Source of the DNA: Oleispira sp036960605
Lineage (GTDB): Bacteria > Pseudomonadota > Gammaproteobacteria > Pseudomonadales > Oceanobacteraceae
DNA length: 64,000 nucleotides
Assembly (NCBI GenBank): GCA_036960605.1
Contig: JBALXI010000006.1
Span: 62,001 to 126,000, forward strand
Direction of reading: 5' to 3'
How positions within the stretch are numbered: position 1 is the stretch's first letter; every line of letters starts with the position of its first letter. A program made the translations under genes and the position numbers. Shown here one piece after another: positions 50,285 to 60,247 of this stretch. The notes beneath the pieces are model-generated. The model did no database searches, was not told where the DNA came from, and worked only from the letters and a program-made list of their open reading frames with translations.

Positions 50285-52735
50285 ATGTCTTTAAATTATT
50301 TTTTGCCTATGAAGCTTAGTCTACTCATTTTCATCATGCTGGCACTTGCGGCTTGCGATGCGACGCCTCCGCAATATGACGGTGAGCTAACGTCTCATGA
50401 AGGCGATGCCTTGCCGTTAGATAGTGGTGCAGAGAGCATTTGTGCGGATGATTTACTGTGGTTTGAAGAAACCCTGTGGCAGCCGGTGATTCTGGAAACC
50501 TGTATCAATTGCCATCGTGCGGGTGATTTAGCCTCAACGACCTCCTTAGTATTCGATCCTGTCAGCTCAGCGAATAGTTTTTCTCGCCTAGTTAATTACT
50601 CCAGTGAGAGTGAGCGCGCCCAATGGTTGTTAGATAAGCCAACAGGGGCAATCATTCATGGCGGTGGCCAAAACTTCACCACCGACTCTGCACAGTACCA
50701 AGCGTTAGTGAATTGGCTGGCCCGCCAAGATCAATTAGGTTCGTGCCAAGGGGAAACGAAAGATCTCTGGCAAGGTATCAATCTTTTATCTTCTCAGGAA
50801 ACGTTACGCAAAGCCGCGATATTAATGGCTGGGCGTTTGCCTACCACTGCCGAAGAAACGCAATTACAGCAAGAGGGGGATGACAGTTTAAAGCTGATGA
50901 TTCGCCAGCTGATGGTTGGGGATAAGTTTCAGAGCTTTGTCGAAGAAGGCGCTAACAGTCAGTTTTTAACCGATAAGTGGAATAATCAGCGTACACCAGG
51001 ATTAGACCTTATTTATGAAGGCGGACGTTTCCCCAACGTTGAAAGCCGTTTAGGCCCTTTGCAAGTCGCAGTTGATAATGCCGTCGATGAGGCTGCTCGT
51101 ACATTAGCGCAGCAAGCATTTGGTGAGGCTTGGTTAAATACCAATTATGGTCTGTCGAAAGCGCCGTTAAAATTGGTGTCTTCTATTGTGTTATTAGAGC
51201 GCTCTTATAGTGAAGTACTGACCGCCAACTATGTGATGGTGAATCCTTATACCAATGATGTTTATCAAACCGGTTTAAGCTTCGCTGATAATAATGATAA
51301 AGACGCATGGCAGCCGGGGCGTATTACCGACGGTTATCTTAACGGCGATATTCCCCACGCCGGTATTCTTACTGACATTATGTGGCTGGCGCGTTATCCC
51401 TCAACCGATACCAACCGTAATCGGGCGCGAGCACGCTGGGCGTATTACTTTTTCTTAGGTGTTGATATCGAAGGAACAGCGACTCGGCCAACCGATGCTG
51501 CCGCCTTGATGGATACCAACAACCCAACGCTCAATAATCCTGCCTGTACGGTGTGCCATATTGTGATGGACCCGGTGGCTGGGGCATTTCAGAATTTTGG
51601 CGATAGTGGCCATTATCGCGATAGCTGGGGAGGCAATGAAGCGTTACCGGATAGCTATAAAAACTCAGATTTATTTACCCTAGGCGACCATTGGTATAGC
51701 GATATGCTGCGTCCTGGTTTTAATAATACCAATATGTCGAACAGTAATAATGATGCCAGTTTGCGTTGGTTAGCGTTTGAAATGACTGCCGATGAACGCT
51801 TTGCCACCGGCACGGTAAAATTTTGGTGGCCGGCTATTTACGGCAATGAACTTTTAATCGTCCCGACGGCGGTTGATGATGCTGATTATCAACAGAAGTT
51901 GGCAGCTTATAATGCCCAGCAAAGCTTGGTCGAAAATTTTGCTAATACGTTTCGTTTAGGAACCGCAGGCACGGCGACGAACGGTTCATTAAATTTAAAA
52001 GATTTGTTTATAGAAATGATGGTAGCCGAACCTTTTCGAGCATTGAGTTTTGAAGAAGCAGCGCCAGAGGTGATACCAGGGTTAATACCAGAGCTGTCTT
52101 CAATGGGCGTCGGGCAGTTATTAACTCCAGAGCAATTAGATCGTAAATTAGAAGCACTGGTCGGTAAGCGCTGGCAGCATATTTGGGATGAAAATAATAT
52201 TCAGCTATTGCGCGATTATTATGGTCTGTTCGGAGGCATCGATAGCGACAGTATTAATGAACGAGCAACCGAGTTAAATACCTTGATGTCAGCGGTTGCT
52301 GGGCGCATGTCACAAGAGCTGCCGTGTCGGGTCGTGATTGATGAATTCGAACAAGATAAAGCTCAGCGTTTATTATTTAATTTGGTCGACATCAGTGATA
52401 CGCCTACTTTAAATAACACAGCGGTGCGTAATCAGATTAATCAACTGATCGCTCGCTTGTGGGGCAGTCAGGTGCATACTGATTTGGCGGTTGAGCAAGA
52501 ACAGGCTTATCAATTATTCAATGCGGTTTGGCAAGATCGAGTCGCTAACGCACCCAGTATTTGGCTTTATCATAATGATGAAACGGATGGCCCGAATGCC
52601 GGTGATGATGACGAATTTTGTGTGCTAGATTGGGAAAATGACCAAGCCTTACGCCATGATGAGCATCATACAGTGCGGACTTGGATGGCGTTATTAACGT
52701 ACTTGCTAAGTGACTTCTCCATCTTATATGAGTAA
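50285..52735 (+). CDS. Lipoprotein with CxxCH motifs (DUF1588/DUF1592-like)
   Basis: 816 residues. The N-terminal signal has lipobox LALAAC, so it is probably an outer-membrane lipoprotein; starting at Met9 (50309) would give a tighter signal. CxxCH-type haem motifs occur at CINCHRAGD (near residue 76) and CTVCHIVMDPVAG (near 422). The latter sits in a segment GILTDIMWLARYPSTDTNRN, RWAYYFFLGVDIEG, that parallels DUF1588/DUF1585 regions of planctomycete-type cytochromes (C--CH---DP-G-ALENFD-IG). It is followed 30 bases later by a Tat-exported DUF1501 protein, a pairing known for this class. It may handle oxidation of an extracytoplasmic substrate; the substrate is unknown. Confidence 0.75.
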   Translation: MSLNYFLPMKLSLLIFIMLALAACDATPPQYDGELTSHEGDALPLDSGAESICADDLLWFEETLWQPVILETCINCHRAGDLASTTSLVFDPVSSANSFSRLVNYSSESERAQWLLDKPTGAIIHGGGQNFTTDSAQYQALVNWLARQDQLGSCQGETKDLWQGINLLSSQETLRKAAILMAGRLPTTAEETQLQQEGDDSLKLMIRQLMVGDKFQSFVEEGANSQFLTDKWNNQRTPGLDLIYEGGRFPNVESRLGPLQVAVDNAVDEAARTLAQQAFGEAWLNTNYGLSKAPLKLVSSIVLLERSYSEVLTANYVMVNPYTNDVYQTGLSFADNNDKDAWQPGRITDGYLNGDIPHAGILTDIMWLARYPSTDTNRNRARARWAYYFFLGVDIEGTATRPTDAAALMDTNNPTLNNPACTVCHIVMDPVAGAFQNFGDSGHYRDSWGGNEALPDSYKNSDLFTLGDHWYSDMLRPGFNNTNMSNSNNDASLRWLAFEMTADERFATGTVKFWWPAIYGNELLIVPTAVDDADYQQKLAAYNAQQSLVENFANTFRLGTAGTATNGSLNLKDLFIEMMVAEPFRALSFEEAAPEVIPGLIPELSSMGVGQLLTPEQLDRKLEALVGKRWQHIWDENNIQLLRDYYGLFGGIDSDSINERATELNTLMSAVAGRMSQELPCRVVIDEFEQDKAQRLLFNLVDISDTPTLNNTAVRNQINQLIARLWGSQVHTDLAVEQEQAYQLFNAVWQDRVANAPSIWLYHNDETDGPNAGDDDEFCVLDWENDQALRHDEHHTVRTWMALLTYLLSDFSILYE

Positions 52736-52765
52736 GGACGATTGCATGACAAAGGTCGATATTAA

Positions 52766-54088
52766 ATGATGAAGCGACGCAGTTTTTTGCAATTAATGGC
52801 CGGCGCAGGACTCACTTCAACCCTGCCTTCATTAATGCTGCCTGCCCATCAAGCACACGCGGCCGATCCGTTAGCAGAGATAACGCCTTATAGCGGTGAC
52901 TTCTATGTCTTAATCGATGCCGAAGGCGGCTGGGATGTAACGAGTTTTTGTGACCCTAAACAGAATGCCGATATTAATAAATGGGCTTTAACAGATACGA
53001 CAAAAACAATTTCAGGCTCACCGATTCAATACGCGCCGTTTGCTCATAACGAACGCTTTTTTACTCAGCATCATAATGACATGCTGGTGGTAAATGGTAT
53101 TGATGCACAAACCAATGCGCATCAAGCAGGACGTCGACATAATTGGAGTGGCCGTTTGGCGGAAGGCTATCCTTCTTTCGCCGCATTGGTCGCGGCGATT
53201 AAGGCACCCGAATTGCCTTTAGCCTACATTAGTAACGGCAGCTATAACCAAACCGCCGATCTTTTAACCTATACCTTGATGCAAGATCCAAGTGCTTTGA
53301 ATAAGCTGGTTTATCAAGATCAGTTTTTAGATTTTGATCCAGAAACTGATGATTTAGCGCGTTTTTATCATCGTAAAAATACCCGCGATATTATTGCTCA
53401 ATACCAGCAACAACGGTTAGATCGTTTACAAGCTCAGACAAGTCTTGCCAGCCGGTTAGAAAAATCAATTTCTCAATTTGCCTCGGCTAAAAATGGCCAA
53501 CCTTTATTGGATCGATTAGCCGCCAATATTCCCACAGCTTTGGTCGATAATTTTGATAATGATGGCGAATGGAATCCGTTATTACGCCAAGCGCAAATCG
53601 CACTAGCCGCGTATAAGTCGGGCTTGTGCGTCAGCTGTGATTTAGTTTCGTGGGGGTTTGATACCCATGCCAATCATGATATTGATCAGGGCACGGCAAT
53701 GCGCCGCTTGCAAAACGGCATTGAGTTTTTGTGGGCTGAAGCAGAGCGCCAAGGTATCGCGCATAAATTAAAAGTATTAGTCTCTTCCGACTTTGGCCGT
53801 ACGCCAGAATATAATGACGGCCAAGGAAAAGATCATTGGCCCATTGGCAGTGCGGTATTTATGCAGAAAAATGCGAGCTGGGCTAATCGAGTGATCGGCA
53901 GTACCAGTGCCGACCATGCAGCACTGGCAATTGATCCGCTGAGTTTTCAGGCCAATGCTGGTGGCATTGTATTGCAGCCCAAAGATATACAGCAGAGCAT
54001 GAGAAAGTTAGCAGGTATTGATCAGCATCCTTTAAGTTTACAGTTTCCTTTAGGCGCTGAGGATATGGATTTCTTTTCTAGCAATTAG
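52766..54088 (+). CDS. DUF1501 family protein, Tat-exported
   Basis: 440 residues. A twin-arginine leader, MMKRRSFLQLMAGAGLTSTL, precedes a cleavage site near HQAHAA, so the protein is folded before export to the periplasm. The body has DUF1501-type landmarks: VLIDAEGGWDVTSFCDP near the start, GIDAQTNAHQAGRRHNWSG, FDTHANHDIDQG, and LVSSDFGRTPEYNDGQGKDH with WPIGSAV. The family is related to sulfatase/phosphatase-like folds but of unknown reaction. It is co-transcribed with the cytochrome-like lipoprotein upstream. Its 3' end overlaps the convergent sensor gene by 11 bases. Confidence 0.82.
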   Translation: MMKRRSFLQLMAGAGLTSTLPSLMLPAHQAHAADPLAEITPYSGDFYVLIDAEGGWDVTSFCDPKQNADINKWALTDTTKTISGSPIQYAPFAHNERFFTQHHNDMLVVNGIDAQTNAHQAGRRHNWSGRLAEGYPSFAALVAAIKAPELPLAYISNGSYNQTADLLTYTLMQDPSALNKLVYQDQFLDFDPETDDLARFYHRKNTRDIIAQYQQQRLDRLQAQTSLASRLEKSISQFASAKNGQPLLDRLAANIPTALVDNFDNDGEWNPLLRQAQIALAAYKSGLCVSCDLVSWGFDTHANHDIDQGTAMRRLQNGIEFLWAEAERQGIAHKLKVLVSSDFGRTPEYNDGQGKDHWPIGSAVFMQKNASWANRVIGSTSADHAALAIDPLSFQANAGGIVLQPKDIQQSMRKLAGIDQHPLSLQFPLGAEDMDFFSSN

Positions 54089-57000
54089 TTTGTCGGTTGT
54101 TTTTAATATTATCGATGAGCGTTTTGGCAGGTACCGGTTTACTGAAATAAAACCCTTGTACTTCTTCACAATCAATTTGCTGTAAAAACTCCAGCTGCTC
54201 TTTTGTTTCAACGCCCTCAGCAATAACTCCCAAGCCTAAGTTATGCGCCATAGAAATAATGGTTCGAGTGATCTGTGCATCATCATTATTTTGAGGTAAA
54301 TTTTGAATAAAGCTTTGGTCAATTTTTAGCGTATCAACAGGGAACTGTTTTAAATAGTTCAAGGAAGAATAACCGGTACCAAAATCATCAATAGCCATTC
54401 TCACGCCCATCGCACGTAATCGATTCAATACGTCTAAGGTATGCTCCAAATCATCAATTAATATACTTTCGGTGAGCTCTAATTCAAGTTGGTTAGGATC
54501 TATCAGGCTCTCTGCAATAACTTCTTGTACCAAATCAATAAAACCAGGTTGTTTAAACTGGCGAGCAGAAACATTAATAGCAATACGATCAACGGCAATG
54601 TTGTTCTTCTGCCATTCAGCCATATCACGACAAGCTTGGCGCAGCACCCATTCACCGATAGGAATGATGAGCCCAGTATCTTCGATAATAGGAATGAAAT
54701 GGCCTGGCGGAATCATGCCTTTGGTATCGTGGTGCCAGCGCAATAAAGCTTCCACGCCCTGCATACTGCAGTCAGCGGCAGCGTATTGCGGCTGGTAATA
54801 GAGTTCTAATTCACCGCGATCAATGGCATGGCGCAGATCGTTTTCCATCTCCAGTAAATCAACTGCTTTTTTATTCATCTGCTCATCAAAAAACTGCACA
54901 TTATTACGGCCGCCATCTTTCGCGTGATACATGGCCATATCTGAATTTTTTAATAATTCGGTAACGGTTTGCCCATCATGAGGGAAAATGGCGATGCCGA
55001 TGCTGCCGGTTAAGAACAGCTCTCTTTGTTCAATAAAGAAAGGTTGCTGCAAGGCATGCAATATTCGCTCGCCCACTTTAACAGCGGTATTGGCGGCACT
55101 GTCTGCATCTTTTTGATCAGTAATTGCAATGGTGAATTCATCACCGCTCATGCGCGATACTAAGTCTTGTTTTTTTATACAATTTTGTAAGCGTGTAGCG
55201 ACTTCTTTTAAGACGCGATCACCGGCAGGGTGCCCCATGGTATCGTTAATCGGTTTAAAGCGATCCAGATCTAAAAAGAGAACAGCAATATGAGTATTGG
55301 TTTGGCGTGCGGCAACCACCATCTGATCTAAACGTTCATGCATCTGACTACGATTGGGCAATCCTGTTAAAGGATCAAAATAGGCAAGTTTATGAATGCG
55401 ACTCTCAATGACTTTACGCTCAGTAATATCAGAGATAATGATAATTAAATTTTGAACCTTACCTGAGCGATTAAGGGTGGCACTTATTCCTGTCCAGCTA
55501 ACACGTTCCTCGCCGTTTTTACGTAGGTAATGAACTTCACCTTGCCAGTAGCTATCTTGTAAGACAGCTTGGCCAACTTCGGCATAAAACTCGCGGCCAT
55601 GAAATTTTTGATTGATAATATCATCAGGGCGTAAACCGCGAACTTCTTCTAAAGAGAATTGAGAGCCTTCAAAAAATGCAGGGTTCGCGTTAATAACGTA
55701 TCCCTTGTTATCAGTTACCAAAATAGCTTCGGTACTGTTATCAAATACTTGGCCGGCTAACAATAATTCACGTTCAATCTGGCGTGCTTCGGTGACGTTG
55801 CGCACAATGCCAAAGATGCCTTCAAGCTTTTTGTTCTCATCCCAGAGATAGCTCGCCTTAACTTCAATGATCAGTTCTTGGCCACCCTTGCAGGTGGCCT
55901 TCATGTCAATTTTGAAAATAGCATCGCCGGTTTCACGGGTTGAGGTCGCCGCATTCTTTAAACCGACTCTGATACGCTGCTCAATTTTCTTTAAATCACC
56001 GCGCGAGAAAACACCATTAACCGCTCCACGATAAATCTCATCAGGCTTATAGCCAAGCATTGAAAAAATAGAAGAGCTGATAAAGGTGAAGTTCAATTGA
56101 TTATCGATCGACCAAATAACATCGGTCACATTTTCAGCCAATAAACGATAGCGGCGTTCATTTTCGACCAATTCTATTTGCGCTTCTTCTTCTTCGGTGA
56201 CATCACGCACAGAGCTAATGTAGCGACAGACATAGCCTTTATCATCAAAATCAAATGGGGTATTGGTGAAGCGAATAATGCGCCAGTGATTATTGCTATC
56301 TTTTACTCGGCAAGTTTCAAGTATAGTTTCGTTGGATTTTAAGTTGCGAGTATTGTTTATTAGCTGAGTCAGCTTGGTAGCATCGTCTGGATGAAAGGTC
56401 AGATTCCAGTCCTTCATATAAGGACCTGTTGCTGCGGGCAAGCCAAATAGTTGGTTAATGCTGCTATTACAGTATTCTACTCGCGGCTGCATTTTATCGT
56501 TAAAGGAAAGTACATAAATCATGTCGACAATTTCGTCCATGATCTTTGCCCAAAACTGTTCTCGCTGATACAGCTCGGCTGTTGCTTTTTCGCGTTCGGT
56601 AATATCTATAAAGGTAATGAGGGCATTTTTTTCACTGCCTGCGTATAGGCTAATATTGACCCAGAGTACGAGATCTTTACCTAAAAAGTCACTGACCTTA
56701 AGTTCAAATTCGCTCCAGCTTCTGCCGTCATCCAGAGTACTCTGGATATTCTCTTGTAACGAACTGACTTGGCGTGACATTAATTGTGGAAAGGCGTGAA
56801 TTAAATGTTGCTGATTTTGAGCGTGAAATAACTCAATAGCGGCATCATTAGCATTAACGATACGAATCGGTTCATTGCCGAACTTTTGATTGCTCGGGAG
56901 AATGATAATGCAATGAGCAATAGCGGCTTCGTCAAAGATAGCTTTATAGCGCGTACGGCTTACTTCTAATGCGCGTCGATTGATAACAGCATCTGTGACA

Positions 57001-58298
57001 TCACGTAATAACCAAACAACACCGGATATTTTACTGTTGTCATACAGTAAGTTGTAAGACTGTTCTAAAATAAGCTCATCGTTTTGAATGTGAAGATGCA
57101 GCTCTCGTTGTTCTTCCTGTAAAAATTCTAGCTCTTTAATCGATAAGTCTTTCGCCCAAAGAGAATTTTCATCAGGCCAAAGTTTAGCCAATTCCTCACC
57201 AATGACTTGTATGTTTCCCAATCGACTGAATATTTGGCTGGCCTTGGGGTTTACGTAAGTAATTATTTTTTGATTGTCGGTGGTAATAATAGCTTCATCA
57301 ATCGACATTAATGATTTTTCAGCCCGCTGTTCAACTTGGCGACGAGCCGATGTTTCTATAAATTGCTTTTGTGAGAGCGCGCGTAGGTAAACACGTAATA
57401 TAAGGGTGACGAGTAGAAATACCACCAAGATAGAGATGCTCGGTAAAAGCAGTCGCCAAAGTACTGATTGCATATAGCTCGGGGTGCGAATGGCCAGCAA
57501 CTCCCAAGGAGAGGCAGAGATTCTTCGACGATATTCTAAGCGATTAATTAAGCCTTCCAATGGCAGGGCGTTTTTATCGGATAAATAATGATTTTCAGTG
57601 ATGATAATGCGCTTTAGCTCTTGATCGTATAAAGCAAGCTGGTAGCCAGAGAAGCCACCGTTATAAATGAGGGCAGAAAACTTGTTATAAGGGCGACGTA
57701 CAATAAATCCGTAGGACTTATCCTCTTGAGTTATCCAACTAATGCTATAAAAACCGCCATTATCACCGTAGTGATGAGCAAAGAAACGATTACTATGATC
57801 GTTATTAGCGACCGACCGTTTAATGGATATCGCTTCATTTTCGGCTAACAAAGGGCCATCTAAGAATAATAACTCACCTTGATTATCAACCAACATATAG
57901 CCGGTGAGATTGAAGAAATTCTTATTCATCTCTTGGCGTAAGTTATATTGAATATCGGTATCGGGTTGATGAATTAAGCTGAGCAGTTCGGTTTTGTGGA
58001 TCTGGCTAAATATTTGATTAACATGAATAGAGGCTTTGGCAGTGATTGACGCTTGCGCGACAAAGCTATCGACGGTTTTAATCATGTCGAGTTTATAATG
58101 TTGTTCAGCTTCATTCCATTGGTGCCAGCTATAGGCAACAAGCACAAGCGATAAGAAGATAAAAAACACCATAAATATCGTCAGAAATGACTTATCTTGG
58201 CTTGAGTTAGTATCCGTATCGTCAGAGTCGTGTGTACTGTCAGAACTTCCTGTACTGCCAGAATTGATAAAGCCTTGCATGCTGAGGATGTAACTCAC
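54078..58298 (-). CDS. Membrane sensor with PAS repeats, GGDEF and EAL domains
   Basis: 1406 residues. Two transmembrane helices (about 37-57 and 285-305) bracket a periplasmic Cache-like sensor. Four or five PAS domains follow (near 325-440, 455-570, 585-705, 720-845, 850-975), some with PAC segments. The GGDEF domain (980-1145) has DLDRFKPINDTMGHPAGD and signature SGDEF; five residues before it is KKQD, so the RxxD feedback site is lost. The EAL domain (1150-1400) keeps VEALLRW, DDFGTGYSSLNYLK and GVETKEQL, so c-di-GMP hydrolysis is likely; cyclase activity is uncertain. It probably links a periplasmic signal to c-di-GMP levels. Convergent with the DUF1501 gene. Confidence 0.88.
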   Translation of the reverse strand: MSYILSMQGFINSGSTGSSDSTHDSDDTDTNSSQDKSFLTIFMVFFIFLSLVLVAYSWHQWNEAEQHYKLDMIKTVDSFVAQASITAKASIHVNQIFSQIHKTELLSLIHQPDTDIQYNLRQEMNKNFFNLTGYMLVDNQGELLFLDGPLLAENEAISIKRSVANNDHSNRFFAHHYGDNGGFYSISWITQEDKSYGFIVRRPYNKFSALIYNGGFSGYQLALYDQELKRIIITENHYLSDKNALPLEGLINRLEYRRRISASPWELLAIRTPSYMQSVLWRLLLPSISILVVFLLVTLILRVYLRALSQKQFIETSARRQVEQRAEKSLMSIDEAIITTDNQKIITYVNPKASQIFSRLGNIQVIGEELAKLWPDENSLWAKDLSIKELEFLQEEQRELHLHIQNDELILEQSYNLLYDNSKISGVVWLLRDVTDAVINRRALEVSRTRYKAIFDEAAIAHCIIILPSNQKFGNEPIRIVNANDAAIELFHAQNQQHLIHAFPQLMSRQVSSLQENIQSTLDDGRSWSEFELKVSDFLGKDLVLWVNISLYAGSEKNALITFIDITEREKATAELYQREQFWAKIMDEIVDMIYVLSFNDKMQPRVEYCNSSINQLFGLPAATGPYMKDWNLTFHPDDATKLTQLINNTRNLKSNETILETCRVKDSNNHWRIIRFTNTPFDFDDKGYVCRYISSVRDVTEEEEAQIELVENERRYRLLAENVTDVIWSIDNQLNFTFISSSIFSMLGYKPDEIYRGAVNGVFSRGDLKKIEQRIRVGLKNAATSTRETGDAIFKIDMKATCKGGQELIIEVKASYLWDENKKLEGIFGIVRNVTEARQIERELLLAGQVFDNSTEAILVTDNKGYVINANPAFFEGSQFSLEEVRGLRPDDIINQKFHGREFYAEVGQAVLQDSYWQGEVHYLRKNGEERVSWTGISATLNRSGKVQNLIIIISDITERKVIESRIHKLAYFDPLTGLPNRSQMHERLDQMVVAARQTNTHIAVLFLDLDRFKPINDTMGHPAGDRVLKEVATRLQNCIKKQDLVSRMSGDEFTIAITDQKDADSAANTAVKVGERILHALQQPFFIEQRELFLTGSIGIAIFPHDGQTVTELLKNSDMAMYHAKDGGRNNVQFFDEQMNKKAVDLLEMENDLRHAIDRGELELYYQPQYAAADCSMQGVEALLRWHHDTKGMIPPGHFIPIIEDTGLIIPIGEWVLRQACRDMAEWQKNNIAVDRIAINVSARQFKQPGFIDLVQEVIAESLIDPNQLELELTESILIDDLEHTLDVLNRLRAMGVRMAIDDFGTGYSSLNYLKQFPVDTLKIDQSFIQNLPQNNDDAQITRTIISMAHNLGLGVIAEGVETKEQLEFLQQIDCEEVQGFYFSKPVPAKTLIDNIKNNRQTNC

Positions 58299-58438
58299 TT
58301 TTATTATTACTACTATCTGAGTATAGAGTGAATTAAAGAAAATGCTTCAGGAAATGCGGCTGGAATTGCTAATTGGTCGACTTTTCAGTAGTTTGACAAA
58401 CATTCCACATTTGAATCAATTTTTAACGGAGTAGCCTA

Positions 58439-60100
58439 GTGGCTCAATACGTATATACCATGAATCGGGTAGGCAAAATCGTGCCTCCTAAGCGTCAAAT
58501 TCTTAAAGATATCTCACTATCCTTCTTTCCCGGTGCCAAAATCGGCGTATTGGGCTTAAACGGCTCAGGTAAGTCGACTCTACTGCGCATTATGGCAGGC
58601 ATCGATACCGATATTCTTGGCGAAGCACGCGCACAGCCAGATCTTAAAGTCGGCTATCTTTCGCAAGAGCCAGAGCTGGATCTGAGCAAAGACGTGAAAG
58701 GTAATGTCGAAGACGGCTTACGTGAGCTAATGGACGCTAAAGAGCAACTTGAGCAAGTTTATGCTGATTACGCCGAGCCTGATGCTGACTTTGATAAGTT
58801 GGCGAAGAAGCAGGGCCGTTTAGAAGCGATTATTGAATCACAAGGTGGTCATGATTTAGATCGCCAAATGGAAATCGCTTCTGATGCATTACGTCTGCCG
58901 CCTTGGGATGCCGATGTCTCTAAGCTATCGGGTGGTGAGCGCCGTCGTGTAGCACTTTGTCGTCTACTGATGTCGAAGCCAGACATGCTGCTATTAGATG
59001 AGCCAACCAACCACTTGGATGCTGAATCGGTTACTTGGTTAGAAAAATTCTTAGAAGAATATCCGGGTACGGTAGTGGCAATTACCCACGACCGTTACTT
59101 CTTGGATAACTGCGCCGAGTGGATTCTAGAACTCGATCGTGGCCATGGTATTCCTTACGAGGGCAACTACAGCTCTTGGTTAGAGCAGAAAAACGCACGT
59201 TTAGAAGGCGAAGCTAAGTCGCAAGAATCTCACAAACGTACGATTCAGCGCGAATTAGAATGGGTTCGTTCAAACCCGAAAGCCCGCCAAGCCAAGAGCA
59301 AAGCCCGTATGGCCGCGTTCGAAGAGCTGAACTCGAAAGAATTCCAAGCCCGTGCAGAAACCAGCGAAATCTACATTCCACCTGGACCGCGTTTAGGTGA
59401 CAAGGTGATTGAATTTAATAACGTGACTAAGTCTTTTGACGGCCGTGTATTGCTAGATGATCTCAGCTTAAGTGTGCCAGCCGGTGCCATTGTCGGTATC
59501 GTGGGGGGTAACGGTGCCGGTAAATCGACTCTATTTAGAATGATTACAGGCTTAGAACAACCTGATTCTGGTTCGATTGAACTGGGTGATAGTGTGAAGC
59601 TGGCGTTTGTTGAACAGCTACGTGATCAGCTAGACGATGATAAAAGCGTATGGGAAGCGGTTGCTGATGGCGCCGAAACCTTCATGATTGGTACTCACGA
59701 AGTTTCTACCCGTAACTACATCGGTCGTTTTAACTTTAAAGGTGGCGATCAGAAAAAGCGTGTTGGCGACTTATCCGGTGGTGAACGTGGTCGTTTACAG
59801 TTGGCGTGTACTCTACGTCAGGGTGCTAACGTACTGTTGCTCGATGAACCATCAAACGATTTGGACGTAGAAACCTTGCGTGCCTTGGAAGAAGCGGTAT
59901 TGGCTTTCCCGGGTACCGTGATGGTGGTATCGCACGATCGCTGGTTCTTAGACCGTATCGCTACACATATTCTGGCCTATGAAGGGGATTCAAAAGTGAA
60001 CTTCTTTGAAGGTAACTACACAGATTATGAAGCCGACCGTAAGGCTCGTTTAGGTTCTGATGCACAGCCGAAACGTATGAAGTACAAGCGTTTGGCGTAA
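58439..60100 (+). CDS. ettA: Energy-dependent translational throttle protein EttA
   Basis: 553 residues from GTG 58439 with GGAG ahead. This ABC-F protein has two ATP-binding cassettes and no membrane domain: Walker A GLNGSGKST and GGNGAGKST; signatures LSGGERRRVALCRLL and LSGGERGRLQLACTL; Walker B LLLDEPTNHLD and LLLDEPSNDLD. The arm and linker (residues 95-140 and 240-300) contact the ribosome E site and tRNA. The start, MAQYVYTMNRVGKIVPPKRQ, is diagnostic of EttA. It gates the first elongation cycle according to ATP/ADP ratio. A stem-loop pair follows the stop. Confidence 0.96.
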   Translation: MAQYVYTMNRVGKIVPPKRQILKDISLSFFPGAKIGVLGLNGSGKSTLLRIMAGIDTDILGEARAQPDLKVGYLSQEPELDLSKDVKGNVEDGLRELMDAKEQLEQVYADYAEPDADFDKLAKKQGRLEAIIESQGGHDLDRQMEIASDALRLPPWDADVSKLSGGERRRVALCRLLMSKPDMLLLDEPTNHLDAESVTWLEKFLEEYPGTVVAITHDRYFLDNCAEWILELDRGHGIPYEGNYSSWLEQKNARLEGEAKSQESHKRTIQRELEWVRSNPKARQAKSKARMAAFEELNSKEFQARAETSEIYIPPGPRLGDKVIEFNNVTKSFDGRVLLDDLSLSVPAGAIVGIVGGNGAGKSTLFRMITGLEQPDSGSIELGDSVKLAFVEQLRDQLDDDKSVWEAVADGAETFMIGTHEVSTRNYIGRFNFKGGDQKKRVGDLSGGERGRLQLACTLRQGANVLLLDEPSNDLDVETLRALEEAVLAFPGTVMVVSHDRWFLDRIATHILAYEGDSKVNFFEGNYTDYEADRKARLGSDAQPKRMKYKRLA

Positions 60101-60115
60101 ACTTAGTAAGACTAA

Positions 60116-60155
60116 CTTGCTATTAAAGACACATCTGAACCTCTTTAATAGTAAG
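60116..60155 (+). terminator. Stem-loop after ettA
   Basis: Arms CTTGCTATTAAAGA / TCTTTAATAGTAAG with one mismatch around 12 bases, starting 16 bases past the stop. Confidence 0.6.
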
Positions 60156-60158
60156 AAA

Positions 60159-60190
60159 TTGGCATGTTTGCACCTACGCAGGCATGCCAA
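60159..60190 (+). terminator. Second stem-loop in the ettA 3' region
   Basis: Arms TTGGCATG / CATGCCAA with an inner TTGC / GCA pairing, immediately after the first stem. No T-run follows, so it may be a structured leader of the next gene instead. Confidence 0.45.
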
Positions 60191-60247
60191 ACTAGCCCAT
60201 CATAGACACAATTGAACAAAACAATAATAAGTCTAAGGGTTCCGATC

